A stretch of DNA of 64,000 nt from Lachnospiraceae bacterium KM106-2 (lineage in GTDB: Bacteria > Bacillota > Clostridia > Lachnospirales > Lachnospiraceae). The notes below the pieces were generated by a model that was not told where the DNA came from, searched no databases, and was given only the letters and a program-made list of their open reading frames with translations. The position numbers and the translations under genes are program-made. This document shows, piece after piece, positions 15,508-24,599 of the stretch (positions within the stretch are counted from its first letter, which is position 1; each line of letters opens with the position of its first letter). Where the stretch lies: NCBI GenBank assembly GCA_009731425.1, contig AP018794.1, forward strand, positions 3,840,501 to 3,904,500. The letters are read 5' to 3'.

Positions 15508-16470
15508 ATGATTCAGTATTTTAATAACGGAATCGATGCAGGACTACTTGCATTTGCAGGCTTGCTGCTTGCATTTTTAACAACATGTTTTTTCTTATCT
15601 CATTTTGCAGACAAGCTCCCTCATGATCTTGGAAGAGATTATGCATTTAATGGAAAGTTATCGGCCGGTAAACCAAGAGGTGCCGGATTTATCTTTATAT
15701 TGATCTTTACGGCAGCAGCACTGTTATTTGGTAAGCTAGGAAGAGAGATGATCATTTATTTGATCCTTGTTGTTGCAGCTATGCTTACTGGCTTTTTGGA
15801 TGATTGTTCACGATCACCTTGGGGTGAATATAAAAAAGGATTTTTAGATTTAGTCATTGCAATCATGACAGGAATCACATTTTTGAATTTCAACAGCAAT
15901 GTAGTTACGATTGCAACATTACATACTTCCATTACCCTTGACCCAGTCATTTTTGTAATCTTAGCAGTCATCCTTGTATGGGTATCGATCAATGTTACCA
16001 ATTGTTCAGACGGTGTAGATGGATTATCAGGAACTCTAACTATTGTAACCTTACTTACGATCTATATTATTGATCAGATCAAAGGAAGAGATAAAGATTT
16101 TAATTATCTGATCTTATTATTTGTGATCTGTATTCTAGGCTATCTTTGGTATAATGCAACTCCAAGCAAAATGATGATGGGAGATGCAGGGTCAAGAGCG
16201 ATGGGACTATTCATTGCAATCGCTGTATTAAAGACTATGAGTCCATTTTTATATATTCCAGTGGCACTTGTATTAATTTTAGATGGTGGTTTAGGTCTTG
16301 TGAAAGTATCCTTACTTCGTTTCTTAAAGATTAAGATTTTAGCAAATGTAAGAACTCCTCTTCATGATCAGACAAGAAAGGTTTGGGACTGGTCTAACAC
16401 ACAGACGGTATTTCGTTTTGCAATCATTCAGATCATGATTGGCATGGCAGTTGTCTACTTGATCCAGTAA
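15508..16470 (+). CDS. MraY-like phospho-N-acetylmuramoyl-pentapeptide transferase
   Basis: A 320-residue, ten-helix protein of the polyprenyl-phosphate sugar-phosphate transferase family. It carries AGKPRGAGF near the N-terminus, the Asp pair GFLDDCSRS (about residue 93), NVTNCSDGVDGLSG (about 164-177), GDAGSRAMG (about 226-234) and TPLHDQTRK. The last resembles the TPLHHHxE motif of MraY more than WecA-type enzymes. It would link phospho-MurNAc-pentapeptide (or a related sugar phosphate) to the undecaprenyl carrier at the membrane. It stands outside a dcw cluster, next to two sugar-related genes. Whether it is the main MraY or a specialised paralogue is not decided by the sequence. Confidence 0.8.
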   Translation: MIQYFNNGIDAGLLAFAGLLLAFLTTCFFLSHFADKLPHDLGRDYAFNGKLSAGKPRGAGFIFILIFTAAALLFGKLGREMIIYLILVVAAMLTGFLDDCSRSPWGEYKKGFLDLVIAIMTGITFLNFNSNVVTIATLHTSITLDPVIFVILAVILVWVSINVTNCSDGVDGLSGTLTIVTLLTIYIIDQIKGRDKDFNYLILLFVICILGYLWYNATPSKMMMGDAGSRAMGLFIAIAVLKTMSPFLYIPVALVLILDGGLGLVKVSLLRFLKIKILANVRTPLHDQTRKVWDWSNTQTVFRFAIIQIMIGMAVVYLIQ

Positions 16471-16481
16471 GAGGTGGAAAT

Positions 16482-17279
16482 ATGAAAATGGCTGTATTTT
16501 ATCATCATGTAAGAGAGGCTGCCAGGCAACAGGAGATATCGATCTCAGAAATGATGAGTAGAGTAAAGAAATTAGGAATTGATTCAATTGAAATTGATTT
16601 AAATGATGTAAAAGATAGTGAGACATTACAAGCAGAGTTACAAGGCATGAAAATTTCTTCCGTATATGGATTTTATGACTGGAGTCATCGATATGAGGAA
16701 AAGGAAGTAATGCACCATATTAATATAGCCAAATCACTTGGCGCAGATAAAATCATGGTAACTCCAGGGTTTTATTCAGGAGAGAGAAATCGGATGAAGG
16801 AAGAAAGGGATACCATGATAGCTGCAATGAAAAAAGCAGTATTGCTGGCTAGGAAGTATCAGATTATGGTCACGATAGAGGACTTTGACGATAAACTAAG
16901 TCCAATTGCAGATGCATATGGAATGAACTTCTTTTTAGAAGAGATTCCAGAGCTTAAAGTGACCTTTGATGTGGGAAACTTTTTCTACTCTGGAGAAACA
17001 GTATTAGAAGCTTATACAAAGTTAGGATCAAGAGTTCAGCATGTTCACTGTAAGAATCGATCATTTAAGAAGAATAATGGTGAGGAGAAAATAAGTGCTC
17101 TTGGTATCCCTTTGTATCCATGTGCAGTTGGCGCTGGTGATCTTCCGATGAAACAGATCATTCATCGATTACAGGATCATGGTTATGATGGTTATTATGT
17201 AATTGAACATTTTGGAGTAGAGGATTATTGGCAGGCGATCTGCGATTCTGCAAAATGGTTAAGTAAGGAGATAAACTAA
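16482..17279 (+). CDS. Sugar phosphate isomerase/epimerase family TIM barrel
   Basis: A 265-residue xylose isomerase-like TIM barrel (AP endonuclease 2 superfamily). The metal-site strands are visible: VTIEDFDD (Glu), VTFDVGNFFYSGE (Asp and nearby residues), VQHVHCKNRS (His) and YYVIEHFG (final Glu). These enzymes epimerise or isomerise sugars and inositols. The gene lies 11 bp behind the MraY-like gene and its stop codon directly abuts the start of the ThuA gene, so the three are one operon. AGAGGTGG lies just before ATG. Confidence 0.82.
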   Translation: MKMAVFYHHVREAARQQEISISEMMSRVKKLGIDSIEIDLNDVKDSETLQAELQGMKISSVYGFYDWSHRYEEKEVMHHINIAKSLGADKIMVTPGFYSGERNRMKEERDTMIAAMKKAVLLARKYQIMVTIEDFDDKLSPIADAYGMNFFLEEIPELKVTFDVGNFFYSGETVLEAYTKLGSRVQHVHCKNRSFKKNNGEEKISALGIPLYPCAVGAGDLPMKQIIHRLQDHGYDGYYVIEHFGVEDYWQAICDSAKWLSKEIN

Positions 17280-17996
17280 ATGATTCGAGTAACTGTTTGG
17301 AATGAGTTTATTCATGAGAATGAATATGAGAATGTTAGAAAGATTTATCCAGAAGGAATCCATCGATGTATTGCTGCTTTCTTGGAGAAAGAAGAGGAAA
17401 TTGAGGTAACATGTGTAACACTTTCTATGCCAGAGCAGGGATTATCAAAAGAAGTATTGGATCAGACGGATGTCTTGATCTGGTGGAGCCATGCTAGGCA
17501 GGATGAGATTACAGATGAGAATGTGCAAAGAGTGAAGGAGTATGTAAATGCAGGAATGGGACTGATTGCATTACACTCCGCTCATTTTAGCAAGATCATG
17601 AAGACGTTGCTTGGTACGAGTATGACTCTTCGTTGGCGTCATGGCGATCGAGAAAGGCTTTGGTGTACTTGCCCAACCCATCCGATCGCAAAGGGTGTCC
17701 CAGCTCAGTTTGAGATACCAAAAGAAGAGATGTATGGAGAGTATTTTGATATTCCAAAACCAGATGATGTAGTATTTACCGGATGGTTTGCATCAGGAGA
17801 AGTATTTCGGAGCGGATGCACATTTACACGTGGATATGGGAAGATCTTTTACTTCCAGCCAGGACATGAGGAATACCCGATCTATTATCAGAAAGAGATT
17901 CAAAAGATCATCACCAATGCAGTTTACTGGGCATATGAGCCAGATAGAAGAAAACCGCTTACTTGTACGCAAGTTGTGGAAACATTAGAGAAATAG
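17280..17996 (+). CDS. ThuA-domain protein (trehalose utilisation-like)
   Basis: A 238-residue ThuA/glutamine-amidotransferase-like fold. It contains VLIWWSHARQDEI, MGLIALHSAHFSKI (the conserved LHSAH at the usual nucleophile elbow), RWRHGDRERLWC and GKIFYFQPGHEEYP. ThuA proteins help convert 3-keto sugars in disaccharide catabolism. The ATG follows the TAA of the upstream isomerase gene without a gap, so translation is coupled. With the isomerase it suggests oxidised or epimerised sugar processing, but the substrate is not known. Confidence 0.85.
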   Translation: MIRVTVWNEFIHENEYENVRKIYPEGIHRCIAAFLEKEEEIEVTCVTLSMPEQGLSKEVLDQTDVLIWWSHARQDEITDENVQRVKEYVNAGMGLIALHSAHFSKIMKTLLGTSMTLRWRHGDRERLWCTCPTHPIAKGVPAQFEIPKEEMYGEYFDIPKPDDVVFTGWFASGEVFRSGCTFTRGYGKIFYFQPGHEEYPIYYQKEIQKIITNAVYWAYEPDRRKPLTCTQVVETLEK

Positions 17997-18087
17997 AAAT
18001 CAAAGAAAATCAAGATAGGGAGGTATTGCATCAGTTTGAAAGAGCTGTGGTGGCAATAGGAGCATCACCTTTTGTAATACAATAGTC

Positions 18088-18120
18088 AAAAAGGAGCTAT
18101 GCGAACATAGCTCCTTTTTA
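18088..18120. terminator. Bidirectional terminator
   Basis: A perfect stem (AAAAAGGAGCTATG with its complement), tetraloop CGAA and flanking A/T runs between converging operons. Confidence 0.92.
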
Positions 18121-18136
18121 TATTAATCTAAATTAT

Positions 18137-20386
18137 TTATAATTTAATCTGTGCTTTTCGTCCTTTAGCAGCACGTTTCTGCATGTGTACTTTCTTAACA
18201 GAAAGGGTTTGATTGTTGAATTCAAAGGATTCGGAATCTGCTGCTACGGATATCGTATAGATAACTTGATCTTTGGCATCAAGGCTGATTCCTTTTACAC
18301 CACGGCTCGTCTTCTTTTGTTCTACCACTTCATTTAGTGGGTAACCAAGAGAAACACCTTTTTCTGTTAACATGATAACTTTCTGATTATCAGAAAGAAC
18401 TTCATGAGCGGAAAGTAATTGAACGGATACTAATTGATCGTCGTCTTCTAATTTCGTTGCGGCGATCATGGAACGGATTGTCTCAAATTCTGCACCAGAG
18501 ACACGTTTTACAAAACCATTCTTTGTTGCAAACAGTACTTGTGATTCATAAAGTGATTCGAAGCAAGTAAATAATAAAATGTCTTCTTTTCCAATCTTAC
18601 ATAAGGAATGGATCAGAACACCTTTATCTTTCATCTTACATTTTGGAATCGCACTGGCTTTGATCTGGAACATGTTACCCTCTACCGTGAAGAGGCAGAG
18701 CTTGTCTGTATTCTTCATCATTACAATATGAGGGAATTCCTTTAAAGTATCAGCAGCGATACGATTATAGCTTGCAGAGTCAATGGATTTAGTATAGCCG
18801 AATCGATCGATGAGAACGTAGATATCTTCGACTTTCACTTCCTCTACATATTCTGCTTTTTGAACATTCTCAAGCATGGTTCTTCTTGGAACATTAAAGA
18901 GTTTCTTATAAGAACGAAGACGCTCTTTGATCACCTTAAATAATTCTTTTTCATTTCCAAGTACTAATTCGTATTTTGCGATATTTGCAAGTAACGTATC
19001 GTTTTCTTCATGTAGTTTAAGAATTTCAAGACCGATCAATTTACTTAATGGCATTGCTAAGATCGCTTCTGCCTGGCGCTCTGTAAAGTCAAGAGAGGCT
19101 GCTGCTTTTTGGGAGGCATCAGACTTAAAGTGAATGTCTGTTGTATCACCATTGATCAAACAGTTCTTTGCTTGTTTTACACTAGAACTTCCACGTAGGA
19201 TTTCGATGATCAGGTCGATCACGTCAGTTGCTTTGATCAGACCATTTACAATTTCAAGACGTGCTTTTGCTTTTTCTAATAAATGCTGATATTCCTTTGT
19301 GTAGAGTTCTTCTTGGAAGTAAACAAATTCTTCGATCAGCGATTTTAAATTGAAGAGGATCGGCTGTTGCTTATTAACAGCAAGAAGATTTACAGAATAC
19401 GTATCTTCTAGAGCTGTCTTTTTATATAAACCATTTAATAGGTTATCGATATTACGATCTTTCTTAACTTCGATAACGATACGAATACCTTCTTTAGAGG
19501 ATTCATCACGTACATCATAGATCTCATCAAATACTTTATCTTTCATTAGCATGGATAAAGACTCTACAAGCTTTGTCTTATTACCAGCCACAGTATAAGG
19601 AATTTCTGTGATGACGATATTCTTTCGTCCATTATCGCTTGCTTCGATTTCATGTTTGGCACGAACTTTTAACTTGCCTTCACCAGTAGAATAGATCTGA
19701 GTTAAGACATCTTGGTTGATGATCGTTCCACCAGTTGGGAAATCAGGAGCAGGAATGTAATTCATTAAACCTTCGATCGAAATGTTTGGACGATCCATAT
19801 AAGCGATGACACCATCGATTACTTCAACTGGATTGTGTGGTGGAATATTAGTTGCCATACCAACAGCGATTCCGGTTGTACCGTTAATTAAAAGGTTAGG
19901 AATTGTTGCAGGAAGAACAACAGGTTCCTGCTCACTTTCATCAAAGTTTGGCTGAAAATCAACCAAACCTTTATCCAAGTTATCTAAAAGGGTAAGAGCA
20001 CCCTTGCTTAATCTTGCTTCTGTATAACGCATGGCAGCGGCGCTGTCACCGTCAATTGAACCGAAGTTACCATGTCCATCTACTAATGGAATGGATAAAG
20101 AATAATCCTGAGCCATACGAACAAGGGCGTCATAAATGGAACTATCACCATGAGGGTGATATTTACCCATAGTATCACCAACGATACGGGCACTCTTTCT
20201 GTGTGGCTTGTCCGGTGCAAGACCTAATTCTTTCATGGCGTATAGGATACGTCTTTGAACTGGCTTTAAACCGTCACGTACATCAGGAAGTGCACGTGAA
20301 ATGATTACGCTCATGGCATAATCACGGTAGGAATTCTTCATTTCTTCAGAAAAATCCAATTGTATAATGTTATTATCAATCGTTTG
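18137..20386 (-). CDS. parC: Type II topoisomerase subunit A (ParC/GyrA)
   Basis: A protein of about 750 residues with the breakage-reunion domain ([37 protein letters not shown]) and active-site Tyr in [10 protein letters not shown] (about residue 122). A coiled-coil gate and a shortened C-terminal domain follow. The C-terminal region has only a degenerate GyrA-box-like [10 protein letters not shown], and the protein is shorter than usual GyrA. With the B subunit directly upstream in the order B-A, this fits topoisomerase IV, though a second gyrase is possible. The start is ATG at or near the 20392/20386 end (MNQTIDNN); GGAAGGA lies just upstream. Confidence 0.85.
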   Translation of the reverse strand, partial: QTIDNNIIQLDFSEEMKNSYRDYAMSVIISRALPDVRDGLKPVQRRILYAMKELGLAPDKPHRKSARIVGDTMGKYHPHGDSSIYDALVRMAQDYSLSIPLVDGHGNFGSIDGDSAAAMRYTEARLSKGALTLLDNLDKGLVDFQPNFDESEQEPVVLPATIPNLLINGTTGIAVGMATNIPPHNPVEVIDGVIAYMDRPNISIEGLMNYIPAPDFPTGGTIINQDVLTQIYSTGEGKLKVRAKHEIEASDNGRKNIVITEIPYTVAGNKTKLVESLSMLMKDKVFDEIYDVRDESSKEGIRIVIEVKKDRNIDNLLNGLYKKTALEDTYSVNLLAVNKQQPILFNLKSLIEEFVYFQEELYTKEYQHLLEKAKARLEIVNGLIKATDVIDLIIEILRGSSSVKQAKNCLINGDTTDIHFKSDASQKAAASLDFTERQAEAILAMPLSKLIGLEILKLHEENDTLLANIAKYELVLGNEKELFKVIKERLRSYKKLFNVPRRTMLENVQKAEYVEEVKVEDIYVLIDRFGYTKSIDSASYNRIAADTLKEFPHIVMMKNTDKLCLFTVEGNMFQIKASAIPKCKMKDKGVLIHSLCKIGKEDILLFTCFESLYESQVLFATKNGFVKRVSGAEFETIRSMIAATKLEDDDQLVSVQLLSAHEVLSDNQKVIMLTEKGVSLGYPLNEVVEQKKTSRGVKGISLDAKDQVIYTISVAADSESFEFNNQTLSVKKVHMQKRAAKGRKAQIKL

Positions 20387-20411
20387 ATTCATACTGCTTA
20401 TCCTTCCTTAG

Positions 20412-22337
20412 TTAAATGTCAAGCTTAGCATAACGTGCTTCTTCCATGATGAAAGAACGTCTAGGAGGAACGTTACTGCTCATTAAGGTTGTTGTAATGT
20501 CATCCGCTTCTACCATATCATTTAAAGTAACACGAGCAAGAATACGAGTCTCAGGATTTAAAGTTGTCTCCCATAACTGGTTGGCATCCATTTCACCAAG
20601 ACCTTTGTATCGCTGCAAGCCAGTAATCTTTTTACCGGATGTTTTACGGAATTTATCTAATTCAAAATCATTAAATAAGTATTCGCTTGTTTTTTTCTTG
20701 CCTTTTCCTGATTCATATTCTACGCGGTAAAGAGGTGGGAGACCACGGTATACCTTGCCTTCAAGAATTAACTCAGGCATGAATCGATAGAAGAAAGTAA
20801 GTAGAAGCGTACTAATATGAGCACCATCGACATCGGCATCGGTAAGGATGATGATCTTATGGAATTTTAATTTATTGATATCAAATTCATCACCGATTCC
20901 ACAGCCAAAGCATGCGATCATTGATTTAATTTCGTTATTAACGAGAATCTTTTCTAACGTTGCTTTTTCTACATTTAAAATCTTACCACGGAGAGGAAGA
21001 ACGGCTTGCGTCTTACGATTTCTAGCTGTCTTAACAGTACCGCCGGCAGAATCACCTTCTACGATGTAGATTTCACATTCTTCTGGTTTCTTAGAAGAGC
21101 AGCTGGCAAGTTTACTTCTTGTATCAACATCATTTAATGATTTTAACATAGCGGTTCTAGCTTTATCACCGGCTCTTCTTGCATTGTAAGATTTTAATGA
21201 ATTTTCAAGAATGGCACGAAGTACTTCAACGTTCTTATCGAAGTAATGCTGTACCTTTGTACTGAATACATCATCAACCGCACTCTTTGCATCGGTATTA
21301 CCAAGCTTTGTCTTTGTTTGTCCTTCAAACTGTGGATCCGGATGTTTGATAGAGATGATAGATACTAAACCATTACGGATATCCTTACCATCAAAGTTAT
21401 CATCTTTATCTTTTAAGATACCAAGTTCTCTAGCATATTGATTCATGACTCTGGTAAGTGCCATTTTGAAACCAGTTACTAGGGTACCACCATCAACAAC
21501 ATTGATACGGTTACAGTAAGAATTGATCTGTTCATTGTAGTTTGTTGTGTATTGGAATGCGATTTCTACTTCGATTCCTTCGCTTGTTCCCTCTATATAA
21601 ATGACATCATCATGAAGAGGTGTATTTTCACGGTTTAAATAAGCAACGAAACTTTGAATACCAAGTTCTTCTTGATAAACCGTTTTTTCATTGTTAATTT
21701 CATCCTTAAAAACAAGTTTTAAATTTTTATTTAAGAAAGCAAGTTCTTGTAATTTCTTTTTGATCGTTTCTGGTTTGAATTCAATTGTTTCGAAAATAGT
21801 TGCGTCAGGGTAGAAAGTAACTTTTGTGCCGGTATCTGATTTTGCACATTTTCCCACAACTGGGAGTAATCCATTTTCAAGTTCAATAACTGGATGACCA
21901 CCATTTTGATATTCATCACGGTAAATTTTACCTTCTCGTTTTACTTCAACGACTAACTTTGTAGATAACGCATTAACAACTGAGGCACCTACACCATGAA
22001 GACCACCGGATACTTTATATGCACCATTTCCGAATTTACCACCGGCATGGAGGATTGTATAAACGACACGTGCGGTAGGAATTCCTTTTGTTGGATGGAT
22101 ATCGACAGGGACACCACGACCATTATCTTGAATCGTAATACCACCATCTTTTTGCAATGTGATATCAACTTCCGTACAGAATCCTGCAAGATGTTCATCA
22201 ATACCATTATCAAGGATTTCCCAAATTAGATGATGGAGACCTCTTGAACCAGTGCTGCCAATATACATACCCGGACGTTTACGAACAGCTTCCAAGCCTT
22301 CTAATATAACAATTTGACTTCCATTGTATTGTTCCAT
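20412..22337 (-). CDS. parE: Type II topoisomerase subunit B (ParE/GyrB)
   Basis: About 641 residues. The GHKL ATPase domain is at the N-terminus (WEILDNGIDEH, GRGVPVDIH, GGLHGVGASVVNALS), then the transducer, then the Toprim domain (EGDSAGG, LTDADVDGAHI) and the C-terminal YKGLGEMDANQLWETT. It pairs with the A subunit encoded 20 bp downstream. It decatenates or relaxes DNA with ATP. ATG 22337 has no ribosome site of its own. The nearest one (GGAGAGG, 22382-22388) serves a 10-codon ORF that ends 2 bp before this ATG, so translation is probably coupled. ParE is preferred over GyrB because the pair is not near dnaA/recF genes, but this is not certain. Confidence 0.88.
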   Translation of the reverse strand: MEQYNGSQIVILEGLEAVRKRPGMYIGSTGSRGLHHLIWEILDNGIDEHLAGFCTEVDITLQKDGGITIQDNGRGVPVDIHPTKGIPTARVVYTILHAGGKFGNGAYKVSGGLHGVGASVVNALSTKLVVEVKREGKIYRDEYQNGGHPVIELENGLLPVVGKCAKSDTGTKVTFYPDATIFETIEFKPETIKKKLQELAFLNKNLKLVFKDEINNEKTVYQEELGIQSFVAYLNRENTPLHDDVIYIEGTSEGIEVEIAFQYTTNYNEQINSYCNRINVVDGGTLVTGFKMALTRVMNQYARELGILKDKDDNFDGKDIRNGLVSIISIKHPDPQFEGQTKTKLGNTDAKSAVDDVFSTKVQHYFDKNVEVLRAILENSLKSYNARRAGDKARTAMLKSLNDVDTRSKLASCSSKKPEECEIYIVEGDSAGGTVKTARNRKTQAVLPLRGKILNVEKATLEKILVNNEIKSMIACFGCGIGDEFDINKLKFHKIIILTDADVDGAHISTLLLTFFYRFMPELILEGKVYRGLPPLYRVEYESGKGKKKTSEYLFNDFELDKFRKTSGKKITGLQRYKGLGEMDANQLWETTLNPETRILARVTLNDMVEADDITTTLMSSNVPPRRSFIMEEARYAKLDI

Positions 22338-22339
22338 AG

Positions 22340-22372
22340 TCAATTAGCCATAAGAGATGAGATATGATTCAA
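22340..22372 (-). CDS. Possible 10-codon leader ORF for parE
   Basis: TTG 22372 follows GGAGAGG at 9 bp and opens a 10-codon frame (MNHISSLMAN) whose TGA ends 2 bp upstream of the parE ATG. The good ribosome site belongs to this ORF and not to parE. Confidence 0.35.
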   Translation of the reverse strand: MNHISSLMAN

Positions 22373-22410
22373 CTCTTAAAGCCTCTCCTTCCTATCATGT
22401 TTCTAGTGTG

Positions 22411-22445
22411 GCTTTGGCATATGTAAAAACAGACTAAGCCAAAGC
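22411..22445. repeat. Inverted repeat in the parE leader
   Basis: GCTTTGGC and GCCAAAGC lie 19 bp apart. In the parE transcript they form an 8-bp stem upstream of the leader ORF. There is no T run. The rest of the 324-bp gap holds AT-rich DNA and the promoter of the next gene. Confidence 0.45.
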
Positions 22446-22554
22446 AATTGTTATATAGTATAACATATTTTAAAGAAAAAAACCACAGGAAACGACCATA
22501 TGTTTGTGTGTGAGGGAAGTTTGTGTATTTATTAACATACAACAGAAATATCCA

Positions 22555-22583
22555 TTGTCAAATTTAAAAGTCAGTATTAAAAT
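22555..22583 (+). promoter_or_regulatory. Sigma-A promoter of the flavodiiron gene
   Basis: TTGTCA, 17-bp spacer, TAAAAT; the predicted start is near 22590. Confidence 0.75.
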
Positions 22584-22584
22584 C

Positions 22585-22605
22585 TAATAATAGTAACTAT
22601 TATTA
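22585..22605. promoter_or_regulatory. 21-bp palindromic operator at the start site
   Basis: TAATAATAGT and its exact complement flank one central A. The palindrome sits directly over the predicted start point, the usual place for a repressor. It resembles Fur/PerR-type AT-rich boxes, but the regulator is not identified here. Confidence 0.55.
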
Positions 22606-22661
22606 AATATTAATTTCAAGTAATAATAAATAGATATAGAATAGAAAGACAGAGGGAATAT

Positions 22662-23828
22662 ATGAAGAAAGTTGAAATTAAAAAAGGGATATACTATGTT
22701 GGTGCTGTTGATTGGAATGTTAGAAGTTTTCATGGTTATTCAACGAATCGTGGTGCAACCTATAATGCATACTTGATCATAGATGAGAAGATTGCTTTAG
22801 TTGATACGGTAAAAGCACCATTTGCTACCGAATTACTGGAGCGGATCTCTGAAATTATCGATCCATCAAAGATTGATTACGTGATCAGTAATCATGTTGA
22901 GATGGATCATTCAGGTGCATTGCCTGAGGTTATGAAAGTAGCAGTTAATGCCAAGGTAGTAACATCACTTCCAAGTGGGATCAAAGGTCTTACAGCACAT
23001 TATGGAGAGTATGATTACCTTGGAGTGAAAGCGGGTGATACGTTGTCGCTCGGTAAGAGAACATTAGCATTTGTAGGAACGCCGATGTTACATTGGCCTG
23101 ATAATATGGTCACATATTGTCCAGAAGAGAAGTTATTATTCTCTAATGATGCTTTTGGACAGCATTATGCATCGAACTTCATCTTTGATGATCTTGTGAA
23201 TTATGATGAGATGATGCATGAGGCTAAGAAATATTATGCTAATATTCTTATGCCATATGGTAAGCAGGCGCTTAAAGCATTGGAAATTGTAAAAGGGTTA
23301 GAACTAGATATGATCGCTCCAAGTCATGGAGTGGTACTTCGTAGTCATATCAAGGATATGTTTGATCTTTATGAGACATTAAGCAAAGGGGAATGTCATG
23401 AAGAGGCCGTAGTTGTATATGATTCGATGTGGAGTTCTACAGAAAAGATGGCGCGTGCGATCGTAGAAGGCTTTGCATTAGCTGGTGTTAGTGCCAAAAT
23501 ATATGATCTAAAAGCAAATCATATCTCAGATATTATGACAGAAGTACAGACAGCAAAATATATTGCGGTTGGTTCGCCTACATTAAATAATAATATGCTT
23601 CCTACCGTAGCTGCATTTTTATGCTATATGAGAGGACTTTCACCGAAGGACAAATATGCATTTGCTTTTGGATCTTATGGCTGGGGAGGCCAAGGAGTTG
23701 CTCAGGTAGATGAGGAGTTAACAAAGATGGAATGTCAGATGATCTGTGACCCAATAAAGACTGCGTATGTTCCAAGTAAAGAATATCTTAGAGAGATGGA
23801 ACAGACTTTAAAAGAAATTTTAAACTAA
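22662..23828 (+). CDS. FprA-family A-type flavoprotein (flavodiiron protein)
   Basis: A 388-residue protein with two domains. The N-terminal metallo-beta-lactamase-like diiron domain has ligands NHVEMDHSG (His78, Glu80, Asp82, His83), a later His in MLHWPDN, Asp in SNDAFGQH and His in APSHG. The C-terminal flavodoxin domain (from about residue 250) has VVYDSMWSSTEKMA as the FMN phosphate loop and GSPTLNNNMLP. Such enzymes reduce O2 to water or NO to N2O and protect anaerobes. It is a single gene with a palindromic operator at the start site, suggesting repression relieved by oxidative or nitrosative stress (inference). Confidence 0.93.
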   Translation: MKKVEIKKGIYYVGAVDWNVRSFHGYSTNRGATYNAYLIIDEKIALVDTVKAPFATELLERISEIIDPSKIDYVISNHVEMDHSGALPEVMKVAVNAKVVTSLPSGIKGLTAHYGEYDYLGVKAGDTLSLGKRTLAFVGTPMLHWPDNMVTYCPEEKLLFSNDAFGQHYASNFIFDDLVNYDEMMHEAKKYYANILMPYGKQALKALEIVKGLELDMIAPSHGVVLRSHIKDMFDLYETLSKGECHEEAVVVYDSMWSSTEKMARAIVEGFALAGVSAKIYDLKANHISDIMTEVQTAKYIAVGSPTLNNNMLPTVAAFLCYMRGLSPKDKYAFAFGSYGWGGQGVAQVDEELTKMECQMICDPIKTAYVPSKEYLREMEQTLKEILN

Positions 23829-23833
23829 GTTTA

Positions 23834-23862
23834 TTGAAAAAAATAGAATAGAGCGCTATACT
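23834..23862 (+). promoter_or_regulatory. Promoter of the TPP-riboswitch transcript
   Basis: TTGAAA, 17-bp spacer, TATACT, about 20 bp upstream of the riboswitch aptamer. Confidence 0.7.
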
Positions 23863-23882
23863 TGTCTCGTAAAATAGAATAA

Positions 23883-23976
23883 GGACGGGGAGCTGACCGG
23901 AGTTGGCTGAGAGGAAACTATATCGTTTCGACCCATAACCTGATTTGGATAATGCCAACGTAGGGAATCGTGATGA
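23883..23976 (+). ncRNA. TPP riboswitch (THI element)
   Basis: The conserved aptamer segments are all present in order: GGGGAGCTG, GGCTGAGAGG, GACCC, ACCTGATTTGGATAATGCCA and CGTAGGGAA. It binds thiamine pyrophosphate. A terminator follows directly (23983-24011), so control is by transcription termination of the thiW-thiC operon. Confidence 0.96.
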
Positions 23977-23982
23977 GAATTT

Positions 23983-24011
23983 AAAGAGGTACCCGCGGGT
24001 ACCTCTTTTTT
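23983..24011 (+). terminator. Riboswitch-controlled terminator
   Basis: AAAGAGGTACC pairs with GGTACCTCTTT around CGCG, followed by a T run. It is the expression platform of the TPP riboswitch. Confidence 0.9.
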
Positions 24012-24071
24012 GCTTTATGAGAGGAGTACCTTCGATTGAATCCAAACAGGAGGAAAGGAGATCATCTTATT

Positions 24072-24581
24072 ATGAGAAAAGAAGGAATGACAAGGAAATT
24101 AGCATTAGCAGGAGTGCTTACGGCAATTGCGGTTGTTGGGAGTTTATTAAGTTTCCCGGTGGCCGGAAGTAAATGTGCTCCCGTACAGCATATGGTAAAT
24201 GTCTTGAGTGCAGTTATGCTGGGGCCTTGGTGGGGAATTGGTATTGCTTTTTGTGCTAGTTTACTACGAAATTTATTTGCTATCGGAAGTTTAATGGCAT
24301 TTCCAGGGAGCATGGTAGGTGCTCTATGCTGTGGACTCATTTATCAATTGACTAAAAAAGTAAGTCTTACTTGTATTGCTGAGGCATTTGGAACCGGTGT
24401 ACTTGGTGGGATGGCAGCCTATCCAGTAGCAAAGGTCCTTATGGGATTAGAGCCAGCAGGCCTTTTTGTCTATATGATCCCATTTTTAATTTCTACCGTA
24501 GCAGGAAGTATTTTAGCATTTTTATTAGTAACGATCTTACAGAAGAGTCATGTGATGGAGCAGTTTTATGGAGAAGAGTAA
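24072..24581 (+). CDS. thiW: ThiW, ECF-type thiamine-precursor transporter S component
   Basis: A 169-residue protein with five to six hydrophobic helices, beginning MRKEGMTRKLALAGVLTAIAVVGSLLSFPVAGSKC. This is the typical ThiW start, with the conserved APVQHMVNVLSAVMLGPWWG. ThiW is the substrate-binding S unit of an energy-coupling-factor transporter, thought to import a thiazole precursor of thiamine; the ATPase and T units are not encoded here. ATG 24072 has AAAGGAG upstream at about 11 bp; an upstream in-frame TTG lacks one. The gene is under TPP riboswitch control and followed after 18 bp by thiC. Confidence 0.9.
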   Translation: MRKEGMTRKLALAGVLTAIAVVGSLLSFPVAGSKCAPVQHMVNVLSAVMLGPWWGIGIAFCASLLRNLFAIGSLMAFPGSMVGALCCGLIYQLTKKVSLTCIAEAFGTGVLGGMAAYPVAKVLMGLEPAGLFVYMIPFLISTVAGSILAFLLVTILQKSHVMEQFYGEE

Positions 24582-24599
24582 GGAGAATGGGGGAGTAAA

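Noticed and set aside
17997..18087. Short ORF after the ThuA gene (TTG near 18027, about 19 codons)
   Set aside because: The ribosome site is only 2 bp from the start, there is no similarity to anything, and it ends at the terminator; probably 3' untranslated DNA.
18137..22337. Calling the topoisomerase pair gyrase (gyrB-gyrA)
   Set aside because: The A subunit is short and has only a degenerate GyrA-box-like motif, and dnaA, dnaN or recF are not nearby; topoisomerase IV is more likely, though not proven.
23945..24172. A 75-codon plus-strand ORF
   Set aside because: It overlaps the TPP riboswitch and its terminator, and runs out of frame into thiW.
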